A program made the translations under genes and the position numbers. DNA of 64,000 nt from DAOUJW01 sp965218945 (GTDB taxonomy: Bacteria > Chloroflexota > Dehalococcoidia > Lucifugimonadales > UBA2985): contig OZ244718.1 in assembly GCA_965218945.1 (NCBI GenBank), forward strand, positions 2,480,001-2,544,000, written 5' to 3'. How positions within the stretch are numbered: the first letter of the stretch is position 1; each line of letters starts with the position of its first letter. Below are positions 39,925-52,200 of this stretch, in pieces. The notes below the pieces were generated by a model. It saw only the letters and a list, made by a program, of their open reading frames with translations. It ran no database searches and had not been told where the DNA came from.

Positions 39925-40797
39925 ATGACGAAGGCAACGGCAACGATAAGCAATGGGACCAAGGATACGGGGGCAGCGGAGTCTCAACTCAGGGCCGCGG
40001 CTAGGCGCTGCGGGCTCACGATGAAAGAGCTTGCGGAGAAGATGGGTGTGTCTACGAGTTACCTCTCGGAGTTTGCCTCGGGGCGCAGGCAATGGACTCC
40101 GAAGTTGCGAGATAAAGCTGTGAAGGTATTGGGAGAGGCCCCAGGCCAAGGGATGGTCTATCGGCAGAGAGAAGTGGTGAATGGGGAGAGCAGCTACATC
40201 CGTGAGCGCGCCCGTGCCCTGGGAATGAGCATGATGGAGCTGGCCGAACGAGTGGGTGTTACTCCAGGCTACATGACGGAGGTGTCCCGGGGCCGAAGGA
40301 GGATGGGCGTCAAGGTCCAGGCACGCGTAGAGGCTGCCCTTGACGCCCAGGCGACGGTCGCTCCTGCCAAACGCGCCTGCGTAGACCAACAAGCCCTCTG
40401 GAGCCGGATGGACGCTCATGGGATCAGCCAGAACGAGGTTGCGAGAAGGGCTGGCATCAGCTCCGCCCACCTCTCCCAGATCATGACCGGCAGGAACAAC
40501 CCGTCGCCGGGCGTTCTGAAGAAGCTGCACGGGGTCCTGTTCCAGCCGGCGAAGAAAGAGCGGGTTGTGCCCGCCGAGGTGAAGGTGCTGGGTTGGAAGA
40601 AGGGTGACCGGCACGGGGTTGTTGTGCGTGGGGCCGGTGGAGGAGCGGGTAAGGTTGGAGAGGGCGCTATTCGGGTCGGCGGTCGCGTGCCCTGGGGTGC
40701 GGAGGTGGAGTATGCGTATCGTGCGGGGTACGACAGCCGGGGCCGGGTGTCGGTTACGCCTGTCGTGACGCCCGGCATCTCTTGCATGTTAGCGTAG
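39925..40797 (+). CDS. Protein with three consecutive Cro/C1-type HTH domains
   Basis: ATG 39925 follows a perfect AAGGAGGT (39913-39920); the ATG at 39910 lies before that site and is rejected, giving 290 residues. Three XRE-type helix-turn-helix domains follow each other: CGLTMKELAEKMGVSTSYLS (about residues 29-48), LGMSMMELAERVGVTPGYMT (about 97-116) and HGISQNEVARRAGISSAHLS (about 164-183), each with a G/A-RR or GRNNP closing turn. The C-terminal 75 residues are Gly/Lys-rich and end in a beta-looking YAYRAGYDSRGRVSVTPV. Most repressors have one such domain. Three in a row suggests binding to extended or multiple half-sites, or a replication-initiation-like role. The family is not recognised beyond the domains. 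Confidence 0.78.
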   Translation: MTKATATISNGTKDTGAAESQLRAAARRCGLTMKELAEKMGVSTSYLSEFASGRRQWTPKLRDKAVKVLGEAPGQGMVYRQREVVNGESSYIRERARALGMSMMELAERVGVTPGYMTEVSRGRRRMGVKVQARVEAALDAQATVAPAKRACVDQQALWSRMDAHGISQNEVARRAGISSAHLSQIMTGRNNPSPGVLKKLHGVLFQPAKKERVVPAEVKVLGWKKGDRHGVVVRGAGGGAGKVGEGAIRVGGRVPWGAEVEYAYRAGYDSRGRVSVTPVVTPGISCMLA

Positions 40798-40838
40798 CCG
40801 AAATCGGAGCCGGTCGGCGGGGGCACTAGACGGCAAAG

Positions 40839-40882
40839 GCACAGGGGAAGCCACCGTATTCAAAGGATGGCTGCCCCTGTGC
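40839..40882. other. Long stem-loop after the triple-HTH gene
   Basis: GCACAGGGG (40839-40847) pairs with CCCCTGTGC (40874-40882) and AGCCA (40849-40853) with TGGCT (40868-40872), with a 14-nt loop. No T-run follows directly. It may be a bidirectional terminator between the convergent HTH and TPR genes or a processed RNA end. Confidence 0.5.
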
Positions 40883-41010
40883 GTCCATGTGAGCGGGCTT
40901 TCTTGTTGTCCGAACTCATCGCTGGTCTTCCATACACCAGAGGCATGGCAGGCGGCTTGCAACCTAGACGCTCACGTGCGGGCAGCTGCACTACCGCGTC
41001 GCCTTTTGAC

Positions 41011-42648
41011 TCACCGTTCATCCGCCTCCGCCTGCTCAATGGCGAGCTGTCGGTCGTGGCGGACAAATGGGTCGTCGGGATTTAGGCGGATAAACTGGTC
41101 GAAATCTTCGACCGCCCGTCGGTGCTCGCCGAGCTCCATGTGGGCAACGCCCCTCTGGTAGTGGGGCTCGTCGTAGTCCGGCTCAAGCTCGATGACCCTG
41201 TCCAAGTCAACAACCGCCTCGCTGAATCTGCGAAGGGTGAAGAGCGCGGACCCCCTTGCGTGGTGAGCGTCGGCGTCGTCAGTTCGATGCGGATGATCTC
41301 GTTGTAGTCCTGTACCGCTTTGTCCAACTCGCCCAGGCTGCGGCACAGAGCCGCCCTATTGCGTAGGGACAAGATGTTGTCCGGGTCGAGGGCGATGGCC
41401 CGCCCGAAGTCCTCAACCGCCCTGTTGGGCTCACCCATCTCCGCGTGAGCGCACCCCCTCGTGTAGTACGCCATCGGGTCCTCCGGGGTGAGTTCGATGA
41501 GCCAGTCGTAGTCCTTGATCGCCCCACTGTGATCCCCCAGCGCCGTGCGGGCGAATCCCCTCGCCATGTACGCGGCGGAGTTGTCCGGGTCGATACCGAG
41601 GATGGCGCTGAAGTCCTCAGCTGCGCGCTCGTACTCGGCCACGTGCATGTGGGCCATCCCCCTGTTGTAGAGGACGGCTGTGTTGCGGGGGTCAAGGTCT
41701 ATGACTCTAGTGTAGTCTTCTATCGCTAGCTCGTGTTGCCCCAGGCTGGTGCGGGCGAGCCCCCTGGCCGTGATGGTCTCAGTGTTGTTGGGATCGAGGC
41801 CCAAGGATCTGGTCGAAGTCCCTCAACGCTTCGTCGTAACGACCCAGGTTGCCGAGAACGACGCCCCTGTTGCGGAGCGCGGAGGCGTTGTCGGGATCAA
41901 GGTCGATGACGGCATCGAAGTCACGGAGCGCTCCGTCGTATGTTCCAAGATTTAGGTTGGTCATTCCCTTGGCGTAGCAGGCAAGGCCGTAGTTCTGTTC
42001 GAGCTCTATAGCGGCGTCGAAATCGCTGAGCGCCTTATCCGGCTCGCCGAGGTCACGGTATACGAGTCCTCTGTGGTAGTGGGCAACGGCAAAGCTGGGA
42101 TTGCACTCTATTGCCTTGCTGAGGTCCTCCACCGCCCGGATGAGCTCTCCCATCGAGGCATAGGTCAACCCCCTGTTGTAGTGGGCGTCGGCATCGTTGG
42201 GGGCCAGCATGATGGCCACGTCGAAGTCGTTGACCGCTCCGGCTAGGTCGCCCAGCTCAGCCTTGCACGCCCCCCGGTTGTAGTGCGCCACGGCATTGCC
42301 GGGAGCCCGGCGGATGGCGTTGTCGTAGTCCTCCACCGCCGAACGGTGCTCCCCAAGCTCGGAATGGGCGCGGGCTCTGTCCAAGTAGGCGCCCGCATTG
42401 CCGGGGTCGAGGGCGATGATGCTCCCGTTGTCCTCTATCGCCTGGCGGTGATTCTCCAGCTCGGCGTACGCCAGCCCCCTCGCGGCTAGGGCTTCCGTGT
42501 CGTAAGGGTTCGCCTCGATCCTCTCCGTCAGATGCTCGACCATCCGTTGAAGGCCCTCGCGACCCACGCCGTCTATCATCTTGCGGAACCTCTGGTACTC
42601 TTCTTCTGATGGCTTCCCCTGGTTCGTCCCGTCATGCTCCTCGTTCAT
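41011..42648 (-). pseudogene. Tetratricopeptide-repeat protein with two compensating frameshifts
   Basis: From ATG 42648 (AAGGAGGAACGTC upstream) the first frame encodes about eight 34-residue TPR units (for example AYLDRARAHSELGEHRSAVE). It then runs out of register at 41801 (one extra G in CTTGGG), ending GPRSQQH and stop. The TPR pattern continues in a second frame (41804 to about 41283: VLYNRGMAHMHVAEYERAAE). It then returns to the first frame after a one-base loss near 41282 (SEAVVDLDRVIELEP to stop 41011-41013). Corrected, the protein would have about 545 residues and 14-15 TPRs with no signal peptide. Either the gene is decaying or the assembly has two indels. TPR arrays mediate protein contacts; partner unknown. 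Confidence 0.78.
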
Positions 42649-43268
42649 GACGTTCCTCCTTGTATGTCCTGGCGTTCTCCTACCGGGAAGGTCCCCTGTT
42701 GCGGGAACGGTCGCCTGGGACGGAGCAGACTCCGAGGGGCGGCCCGAACCTGAGTTCGTCTCCCCGCCTGCTCCATCGCAGCCTTTCCCTCGCGGCGTGG
42801 GCTCCGTCGATCCCGTTGCGGGACCGGCGCGAGGGACGCCTCCATGATGGTGGAGCGGCTCCCGGAATGCAATGCGAGTCTGACGGTGAGCACTCCTTGT
42901 ATGACGGCCTCTTGGCGTTCCAGACCCTGCGGCCCGCGGCCCCCGCCGGGCGCGCCGTCCCCCTCAGTCTCTGAACAGGTGGCCGAGGCCCAGCGAGTCC
43001 GCCATTTGCAGGAGCGCCGCATAGTTCTGCGTGTTGGGCAGCACCCCCTTTTCCCTCCAGCGCCTCGCGGTCTCGGGATGGAACCGCCGGTCCCTCCGGG
43101 TACACAGCCGGAGCCTCTCTCCAACGCGGGCGCAAGCATCGCCTTTCCCGTCCGCCTCAGACCGTGGGCGTTCCGTGCTCCGGCCAGTACGCTTGCCTCA
43201 CCCGTTTGTCAATGCATGCGGCCCTTTTGCGTTTCACCGGCAGGTGGCGGCAGTAGTGGGCGGGAAGG
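42649..43268. other. Gap between TPR gene and giant gene, possible short gene remnant
   Basis: No complete gene is supported. On the minus strand, ending at TGA 42964-42966, one frame gives RRFHPETARRWREKGVLPNT and YAALLQMADSLGLGHLFRD. It looks like a real C-terminal helix pair but has no clear start or ribosome site; upstream of it the frame degrades toward the giant gene stop. Other long frames here are GC-rich shadows. Confidence 0.4.
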
Positions 43269-46200
43269 TCACTCTGTCGTCGCCGGACGCAGACGAACCG
43301 TAACCGTGGTCTCCGAAGACCAGTCCAGGCCCGACATGCTCCAATTGTTCGAGCCATCGGTGCCTGACAATTTCGCGGCGTCGCTGAACGCGAACGGAGC
43401 GCTGGCACCGTCCACATGGAGCTCCAGGTTCGCCTTGTCAGTGGCGGAGAGATCGTCGTCCAGGTAGAAGTGCAGTACGCCGCCGATGCTGCCGGCAGAT
43501 CCGACAAAAATGCCCACGATCGTGTAGCCGTTGGTCCCCACCGAGAACGTCTCGTCGCCGGGTTCGCCGTCAAGGTCGCCTGCGCCGATGTTAGTGTCGT
43601 CCAGGAACCCGTATGCGACAGTCGCGTTGTTGTGTTCGATAGCTGCCACCGTCACCACGCCGCACCAGATGTCGCCGGTGTCCAGCGTGCACGCAGGCGT
43701 CTCGATGTGGAACCAGCGGGAGCGCTCGCTCACCCCGCCGTGCTCGTTGATGGCATTGATCCGGTAGGTGTAGTGAGTGTTGGCCTTTACCGTATCGTCG
43801 GTGTAGGTGGTTGTCGCCGTGCCCGTGTCCGCCACCAGCTCATCGAAGTGGCCCGAGGGGTCGTCGTAGCGGTTGCGCCGCAGGATCACGTAGCCCGTGA
43901 TGCTGTCGTCGCCGGGGGCGTCCCAGGTGAGGACCGCCCGGTCGTGGGTCGCCGTGGCCAAGAGGCCCGTGGGCTTGGCGGGTATGGGGGCTGCCGGAGT
44001 GTCGATGTGGAACCAGTGCGAGCGTTCACTCGTTCCGGCCCCGTTGATGGCCTTGATCCGGTAGGTGTAGGTAATGCCAGCAACCACTGTGTCATCGGTG
44101 TAGGTGGTCGCGGGGCTGCCCGTGTCGGGCACCAATACACTGAACTCGCCCCCGACATCGTTCTCGCGGACGCGCCTCAGGATCACGTAGCCGGTGATGG
44201 TGTCGTCGCCGGGGTCGTCCCAGGTGAGGGTCACAGAGTCGTGCGACGCCGTGGCGGAGAGACCCCTGGGCTTGGTGGGCGGCTCCGTGGGTTGCGAACC
44301 GGCCAACGCGTCCGTGGCCGCGCTGGTCAGCGTCTCAACATTGCCCGCGTCGTCGGTGAAGGTGACTCGGACCTTGATGGCCTTGCCTTCGTCAGCGGCG
44401 GCCAAGGTGTATGTGGAGCCTGTAGCCCCCGCGATTTCAGCGTCATCAGCCAGCCATTGGTAGTCGTACTGGACGTTGCTAAGCCCGTCGGCGTCGGCGA
44501 CCCCAGATGTGTTCGCCGTCAGCGTCTCCCCCAACTGGGCGGCCCCGGTGATGGTGGGCGCGCCGGTCACAGGGCTGTTGGGTTCACTCGAGTCCGTATT
44601 GTCGGGCTTGTCTTCCTCGTCCGGTCCGGGGAGGGTGGTCGTCCCACCTTCGGACAGCATCTTCCCCTCCCCGGTGCAGATTCCACCCCCGTCGCACGAC
44701 TGACCTGCCACCAGGGTGAACACGACGACGTCGTTGCCTTCAGGGTCCAGGAAGAACACCCAGGCGTTCTCCAGTCCGTCCTCCTCGTGCCGGACCAAGC
44801 TGGACACCGTGGCTCCGGTCAACGACACTGAGGGTGTGGTCTTGTCGAAGGACTGCACCGGCAGGTTGAAGGCGACAATCACCTGGGGCCGGTCGTCGTC
44901 CCCCTTGTGACGAGACGACTGGAACGGGCTGGCCGGGAATGTCGCCGTCAACTGCGCGGGTCTCGCCGCCACGGCGCCGGTGGCCGCGCTGGTCAGCGCC
45001 TCGTCGTTGCCCCGGTCGTCGCTGAAGCCGACCCTCAACCTGATGGTCTTGCCCTCGTCCTCGTCGGACACTTCATAAGTCGAGTCGGTAGCGCCCTCAA
45101 TGTCCTCATCGGTGTCGCTGTCCCACCGTGTCCACTGGTATCTGAACACGGCGTTGGTCATACCGTCGGCATCGGATATGCCCGACGTATCCGCTGTCAG
45201 CGTTTCTCCCACCTGCGCCGTGCCGTTGATGGTTGGCAGGCCCGTGGCGGGTTCGTTGGACTGGGCCGGCTTCACAGGCGCCGTGGCCGCGCTGGTCAGC
45301 GTCTCCTCTTTGCCCGCGTTGTCTGTAAACGTGACCCTCACCTTGATGGCCTTGCCCTCGTCCTTTTCGGTTATCTCGTAGGTTGAGTCAGTCGCGCCCT
45401 CTATGTCCTTGTCGTCGCCCAGCCACTGGTAGCTGAAGTCGACCTTGTCCCTCCTGTCCTCGTCGGGGATGCCCGACGTCTCTGCCGTCAGAGTCCGGCC
45501 CACCTGCGCCGTACCACGGATGACGGCTCTCGCATCGGTCAGATTGGTAACCGTCACCGTCACGTCCAGCCTCGCCGGGTTGGACTGTTCATCGCTGGCT
45601 TCCACCGTAAGCTCGTACACGTTGTTGCGGTCCGAATCTGTTGGAGCCTCGTAGTCCGGCGGGCTGTTGAAGGTGAGGACGCCCGTCTTGCCTATGGAGA
45701 ATGCGCTGCTGTCTGTCCCCGACAGGTCCCAGGCGACGGCACTGCCCTCCGGGTCGGTCGCCCGGTAGGTATAGATTGCAGAGGTGCTGTTCTCCGGGTA
45801 GACGAAGGAGTCCTGGGTATTGCGCTGGAACTCGGGAGCCTCGTCCACGGCCAGGACGGTTACGGTCACGTTCAGCGTCCCGTAGTACCGCCCATCGGAG
45901 GCACGTATCGTGACCTCGTAGACGCTATCCCGGTTGGAGTCGGCGGGGCGCTCGTGGTCCGGCGGGTTGCGGAAGGTCAGCTCGCCGCTCTCGTTGATGG
46001 AGAAGTCCCCACCGTCCCGGCCGGTGACGCTCCAGCGGGTGACGGGCTGGTCCTCCGGGTCGGTGGCGGTGTAGGTGGCCAAGACCTCATCGTGGTTCTC
46101 CCGCACCGTGATGGCGGTGTTGGTTCCGGTTTCGGCTATCTCCGGTCCTTCGTTCACGTCGGTTACCGTCACCGTCACCGGCAGGTTGGCGGCGCGGCCC

Positions 46201-49200
46201 GTCTGGTCGGTGGCCACCACCGTCACCTGGTACTCGTTGTCCCGACCATCGTCCGCCGGGTTGTCATGGTCCGGCGGTTCCCTGAAGTTCAGCACTCCCG
46301 TATTCCGGTCGATGGTGAAGGCCCCGCCGTCGGCGCCGCTGACCGACCATGCGACCTCGGCCCCCTCCGGGTCGGTGGCCCGGTAGGTGTAGAGGGCGGC
46401 GGTGCCGTTCTCACGGTAGGAGAAGGAGTCCTTGCTGCCACGACGGAACTCGGGGGCCTCGTCCACCGCCTCCACCGTCACCGTCACGTCATGGGTGCCG
46501 TACACCCGCCCGTCGGAGGCCCGGACCGTTATCTCGTACACGTTGTCCCGGCCGGAGTCGGCGGGCCGCTCGTGGTCCGGCGGGTTGCGGAAGGTCAGGT
46601 CCCCATCCTCGTTGATGGCGAAGTGTCCGCCGTCCGGTCCGGTGACGCTCCAGCGGGTTATTTCCAGGTCCGGGTCCTCCGGGTCGGTGGCGGTGTAGGT
46701 GGCCAGGACCCGGTCCGAGGCCGTGTTCTCAGCAAAGCTCAGGGACTGGGTACCGGTTATCTCCGGCCCCTCGTTGACGTCGGTGACGGTCACCGTCACG
46801 GCCATGGTGCCCCGGTTTGTGCCGTCGGAAGCAACCACCGTGATTTCGTACACGTTGTCGGAGTCGGAGTCGGCGGCCCGCTCGTGGTCGGGGATGTCGC
46901 TGAAGAACAGCTCTCCTCCGGTGCTGATGGTGAAGTCCCCGCCGTCCGTGCCGCTAACAGACCACGTTATCGTCGCGTCCCGGTCCGTGTCCGTGGCCCG
47001 GTAGGTGTGGAGACGTGTGGTGGTGGCGGTGTTCTCCCGGAAGCTCAGCGTGTCCCGCCCCGTCACCACCGGCTCCGCCTCGTTCCGGTCGGTGACCGTC
47101 ACCGTCACATCCAGGGATCCGTAGGTGCTCCCGTTGTAGGCCCGGATGGTCACCAGGTACTCATTGTCGCGGTTGGAGTCCGCCGGCCGGTCGTAGTCCG
47201 GGGTGTTGCGGAAGGTCAGTTGGGCGGAGTCTGGCCCGGTGTCGGTGATGGTGAAGTCCCCGGCGTCGGACCCCGCCAGCCTCCAACTGGATACGGCAGC
47301 GCCAGCATCCTCCGGGTCCCGGGCGGTGAAGGTGGCTCCGGCGAGCCCCTGGCCTTCGGGCACGGTGTAGGTCGTCGTGCCAGTGATCTCCGGCCCCTCG
47401 TCCACCGCCGTCACGGTGACGGTGACGTCCAGGCTGGCGCTTTGTCTGCCGCTGTCGGTGGCCACGACGGTCAAGTTGTACTGGTTGTCCCGGCCGGAAT
47501 CTCCGGGGGCCTCGTAGTCAGGGGGTTCCCGGAAGGTCAGCTCCCCGGTGTCACCGTCGATGGTGAAGTCGCCTCCGTCGGTCCCTTCCGTGGTCCAGGT
47601 GATGGTGTCGTCCTTGTCGCCGTCGGTGGCTCTGTAGGTGTACAGGGCCGCCGTGCCCTCCTCCCGGTAGGTGAAGGAGGTGCGGCTGCCGCTGCGGATT
47701 ACGGGGGCGTGCTCGTTCACGTTGCTCACTGTGATGGTGACGTCCAGGTTGCCGTAGGTGCGCCCGTCGTAGGCCCGCACGGTGACCAGGTACTCGTTGT
47801 CCCGGTCGGAGTCGGCGGGCCGGTCGTAGTCCGGGGTGTTGCGGAAGGTCAGTTCCCCGTCCCCGCTGATCAGGAAGTCGCCGCCGTCCCTGCCGGACAG
47901 GCTCCAGCGGGTGATGGGCTGCCCCTCCGGGTCCGACGCCAAGTAGGTGTGCAGGGTGAGGGTCGGGTCCCGGTTCTCCTCGACGGCGATGGTCTGCTGG
48001 CCGGTGACCACCGCTCCCTCGTTCTGGTCTGTGACGGTGACGGTGACGGGGAATTCCCCGGTTTCGCCCTGGGCGTCCCAGGCCTGCACCGTCACCAGGT
48101 ACTGGTTGCCGTGGGCGCCGGACCCGCCGGGGTTGTCGAAGTTGGGGGGACTACTGAAGGTCAGGACGCCCCTCCCGCTGCCGTCGGTGGTGATGGTAAA
48201 GTCACTCGCGTCCAGGCCGCCCAGACGCCAGGTGAAGCCGTCCCCCTCCGGGTCGGTGGCCCGGTAGGTGTGGAGGCGGGTGGTGACCGGGGTGTTCTCC
48301 CGGAAACTCAGGCTGTCCCTTCCGGTGACGGCGGGAGGTTCGTTCACTGCGGTCACCGTGACCGTCACGTCCAGCGTCCCGTGGTAGCTGCCGTCCGCCA
48401 CCTGCACGGTGAAGCCGTACGCGTTGTCCCGGTTGGAGTCGGCGGGACGCTCGTGGTCGGGGATGGACCGGAAGGTCAGCTCCCCGCTCTCGCGGTCGAT
48501 GGTGAAGTCGCCGCTGTCGGCGCCAGTAAGCCGCCAGGAGGGATCCACGTCCAGGTCTCCCTGCCCGGCGTGGAGATAGGTCGCCAGTAAGCCCTCGAAG
48601 TTCTCGGTCCGAGTGAGGGCGGTGGGGCCTGTGATCTCTGCCACGTCCTCCACCGTCACCGTCACCTGGAAGTCGCCGTAGTTCCGGCCATCGTGGGCCC
48701 TCACGGTGACCTCGTACACGTTGTCCCGGTTGGCGTCGGCGGGACGCTCGTGGTCCGGCGGGGTGCGGAAGGCCAGCACTCCCGTATCCCGGTCGATGGT
48801 GAAGTCCCCGCCGTCCCGGCCCGAAACGCTCCAGCGGATGGTGGTGGTGACCCCGCCAACCGCCTCCGGGTCCCGGGCGGTGTAAACGGCGCTGCTGGGC
48901 AGGTCCCGGTTCTCGGCGACGGTGAACTCGGCAGCGCCCGACACCACCGGCCCCTCGTTCTGCTCGGTCACGGTGACGGTCACGCCCAGGGTTCCTCGGT
49001 TCGCCCCATCCGACGCCACCACCGTCACCTGGTACACGTTGTCCTCGTCCCGGTCGGCAGGCTGCTCGTAATCGGGCGGCGCGCTGAAGGTCAGAACACC
49101 ACCCTCGTCTATCAAGAAGTCGCCCGCGTCGTCCCCTTCCAGCGACCAGGTGAAGCTGGTATCCCGGTCCCCGTCCGTGGCCCGGTAGGTGTGCAGCCGG

Positions 49201-52200
49201 GTTTCGACGGCGGTGTTCTCCCGGAAGCTCAGGGTCTCCCGGCCCGTGACCAGCGGGTCGTGCTCGTTGACAGGTGTGACGGTCACCGTCACGTTCAGGT
49301 TGCCGTAGGCCCGGCTGTCGTGGCCCCGCACCGTCACCTCGTACACGTTGTCCCGGTTGGAGTCGGCGGGCCGGTCGTAGTCGGGGATGTTCCTGAAGGT
49401 GAGCTCTCCGTCCTCGTTGATGGTGAAGTCGCCGCCGTCCCGTCCCGACAGAGACCACCGGGGGAAGACGGGGCGGTTGTCCTTGGCGTCGGTGGCCTTG
49501 TAGGACCCCAGGACCTGGGCGATGTCGTAGTTCTCCTCAACGGTGTAGGCCCTCGTGCCCGCGATCACCGGCCCCTCGGACTGGTCGGTGATGGTGATGA
49601 CGGCATCGACGGCGTCCCGCAGCCCCGCGCGGTCCGCGGCCACCACGGTGATCTCGTACACGTTGTCCTCGTCCTCGTCCGCCGGGTTCTCAAGGTCCGG
49701 CAGCAGGCGGAAGTTGAGGATGCCGTTGTAGATGGCGAAGTCCCCGCCGTCGGCTCCCTCCACCGACCACGTGACCGCGTCGTCTTCGTCCTGGTCGGTC
49801 GCCCGGTAGGTGTACAGGACAGCGGTGAAGTTTTCCCTCAGGGTGAACTCGGTCCTGCTCTTCGTGGTGATGACCGGGGCTTCGTTCACCTGGGCCACGG
49901 TCACCGTCACGTCATGGGCGCCATAGACCCGGCCGTCGTAGGCCCGGACGGTGACCTCGTACACGTTGTCCCTGTTGGAGTCGGCGGGCCGCTCGTAGTC
50001 CGGCGAGGACCGGAACCGCAGCTCACCCAGGTCGCTGATGACGAAATCCCCGCCGTCCTGGCCCGCGGTGCTCCAGCGGAAGATGTTTGCCGTGGTGTCC
50101 TCGGGGTCCCTGGCCGTGTAATCGGCCAGCACCTTGGTGTCCGGAGTGTTCTCCGAAACGGTGGTGGTTTCTGTGCCCTCCAGCGTTATCACCGGGCCTT
50201 CGTTTACGTCGGTGACGGTGATGGTGAACGAGAGACTGTCAACGTGGTCGTCCTCGTCGGTGGCGATGACTGTCAGCTCGTAGTCGTTCCCCCTATCCGA
50301 GTCCTCAGGGTTCTCATAGTCGGGCGGGCTGGAGAACGCCAGCACTCCCGTACCCCGGTCGATGGTGAAGTCCCCGGAATCTGCCCCCGACAGGGACCAG
50401 GTGACGGTGTCCCGCTGGGGGTCGGAGGCCCGGAAAGTGTAGACCGTGCGGGTGTCGTTCTCTCGGTAGGTGGAGGGCGGACGTCGGGTGCTGATGGTAG
50501 GCTCCACCCCTTCGTTGTGGTCGGTGACGGCGATGGCGAAGTCCACCCGGTCGGAGTTACCGTCATCATCGGTGGCCACCACCGCCAGATCGTAGACGTT
50601 GTCCCGGTCCGCATCGGCGGGGCTCTCAAAGTCCGGCGGGCTGATGAACGCCAGAACTCCCCGTCCGTTGCTGTCGGGGGTGATGGTGAAGTCCGCGGCA
50701 TCCGTCCCCTCCAGCGTCCAGGTGATGGTGGCGCCGCGCTGGGGGTCGGTGGCCCGGAACGTGTAGACCGTGCGGGTGTCGTTCTCCCGGTAGGTGGCGG
50801 GCGGACGGCGGGTGCTGATGGTCGGCTCCACCTCTTCGTTGTGGTCGGTGACCGTGACGGTCACATCAAGGGTGTCCCTGTTCCGCACGTCCGACGCCTG
50901 AATCGTCACCTCATACACGTTGTCCCTGTCCGAGTCCGCCGGACGTTCGTAGTCCGGCGGGTTGGTGAAGAAGAGGGCGCCCCGTTCGTCAATGGTGAAA
51001 GCGCTCCCGTCGGTTCCGCCGGGCGCCCATGTGACGGTCCCGCCCTCCGGGTCGGTGGCCCGGAAGGTGTATAGGGTGGAGGTCCGGTTCTCCGGCTGGC
51101 TAAAGGAGGTCCGGCTGGTGGTGGTGATGGTGGGCGCCTCGTTGACGTCGGTCACCGTCACCCTCTGCACCTCCTCCAGGGTGCCCGTGTTTCGTCCGTC
51201 CGACGCCCGAATCGTCACCTCGTACACGTTGTCCCGGTTGGAATCGGCAGGCCGCTCGTAGTCCGGCGGGTTCCGGAACATGAGCTGGCCCAGGGCGTTT
51301 ATGACGAAGTCGCCGCCGTCCCGGCCCGTGGTGCTCCACTGGGTGATCTGCACGCCGGGACGCTCCGGGTCCGTGGCCGTGTAGGTGGCCAGCACCTGGG
51401 TGACGGGAGTGTTCTCCGGAACGCTGCCCGGGGGACTCCCGAAGAGGTTGCCGTCCCGGGTGATCACCGGCCCCTCGTTGACCTCGGTAACCGTCACCGT
51501 GACCGGCAGGCTCGCGGTGTTGAACTCGGGGTCCCGCGCCTGGATGGTCACCTTGTAAAGGTTGTCGCCGTCCACGTCCGCGGGGTCGTCAAAGTCCGGC
51601 GGGTTTTCCTCTCTAAAGGAGAACTGTCCCCTCGCGTCGATGGTAAACAGTCTGCCGTCGTCTGTGCCTGCCACCAACCACGTCACCGTGCCGCCCTCAG
51701 GGTCCGTGGCGCTGTAAGTGTGAAGCCGTGATGTGCGGTTCTCCTGCTGCATGAACGATGTCTTGCTGCCGCTCCTGATCTCGGGTGGCTCGTTGACGTT
51801 GGTGACGGTGACGGTCACCGGGTAGGCGCCGTTGTTCCTGCCGTCGGAGGGCTGGATGGTCACCTCGTACTCGTTGTTCCGGTTCGAGTCGGCGGGACGT
51901 TCGTAGTCCGGCGGGGAGCGGAAGTACAGGGTGCCCCCCTGGGTGATGAAGAAGTCGCCCCCGTCCCGGCCGCCCACGCTCCAGCGGGCCACGTTGGAGC
52001 CCTCGGGGTCCGTGGCGGTATAGACTGCATTGGATAGGCTTCCATTCTCCGCGATGGTGAAGGCGGACGGCCCCTTGACTTCCGGCCCCTCGTCCACCTC
52101 GGTGACGGTGATGGTGAACGAGAGCCTGTCAACGTGGCCGTCCTCGTCCGTGGCGATGACTGTCAACTCATAGTCGTTCTGCCCATCCGAGTCAGCAGGC

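Noticed and set aside
43416..44831. Plus-strand 471-residue open frame
   Set aside because: It lies opposite well-supported FNIII and Ig-like domains of the giant gene; composition is that of a shadow.
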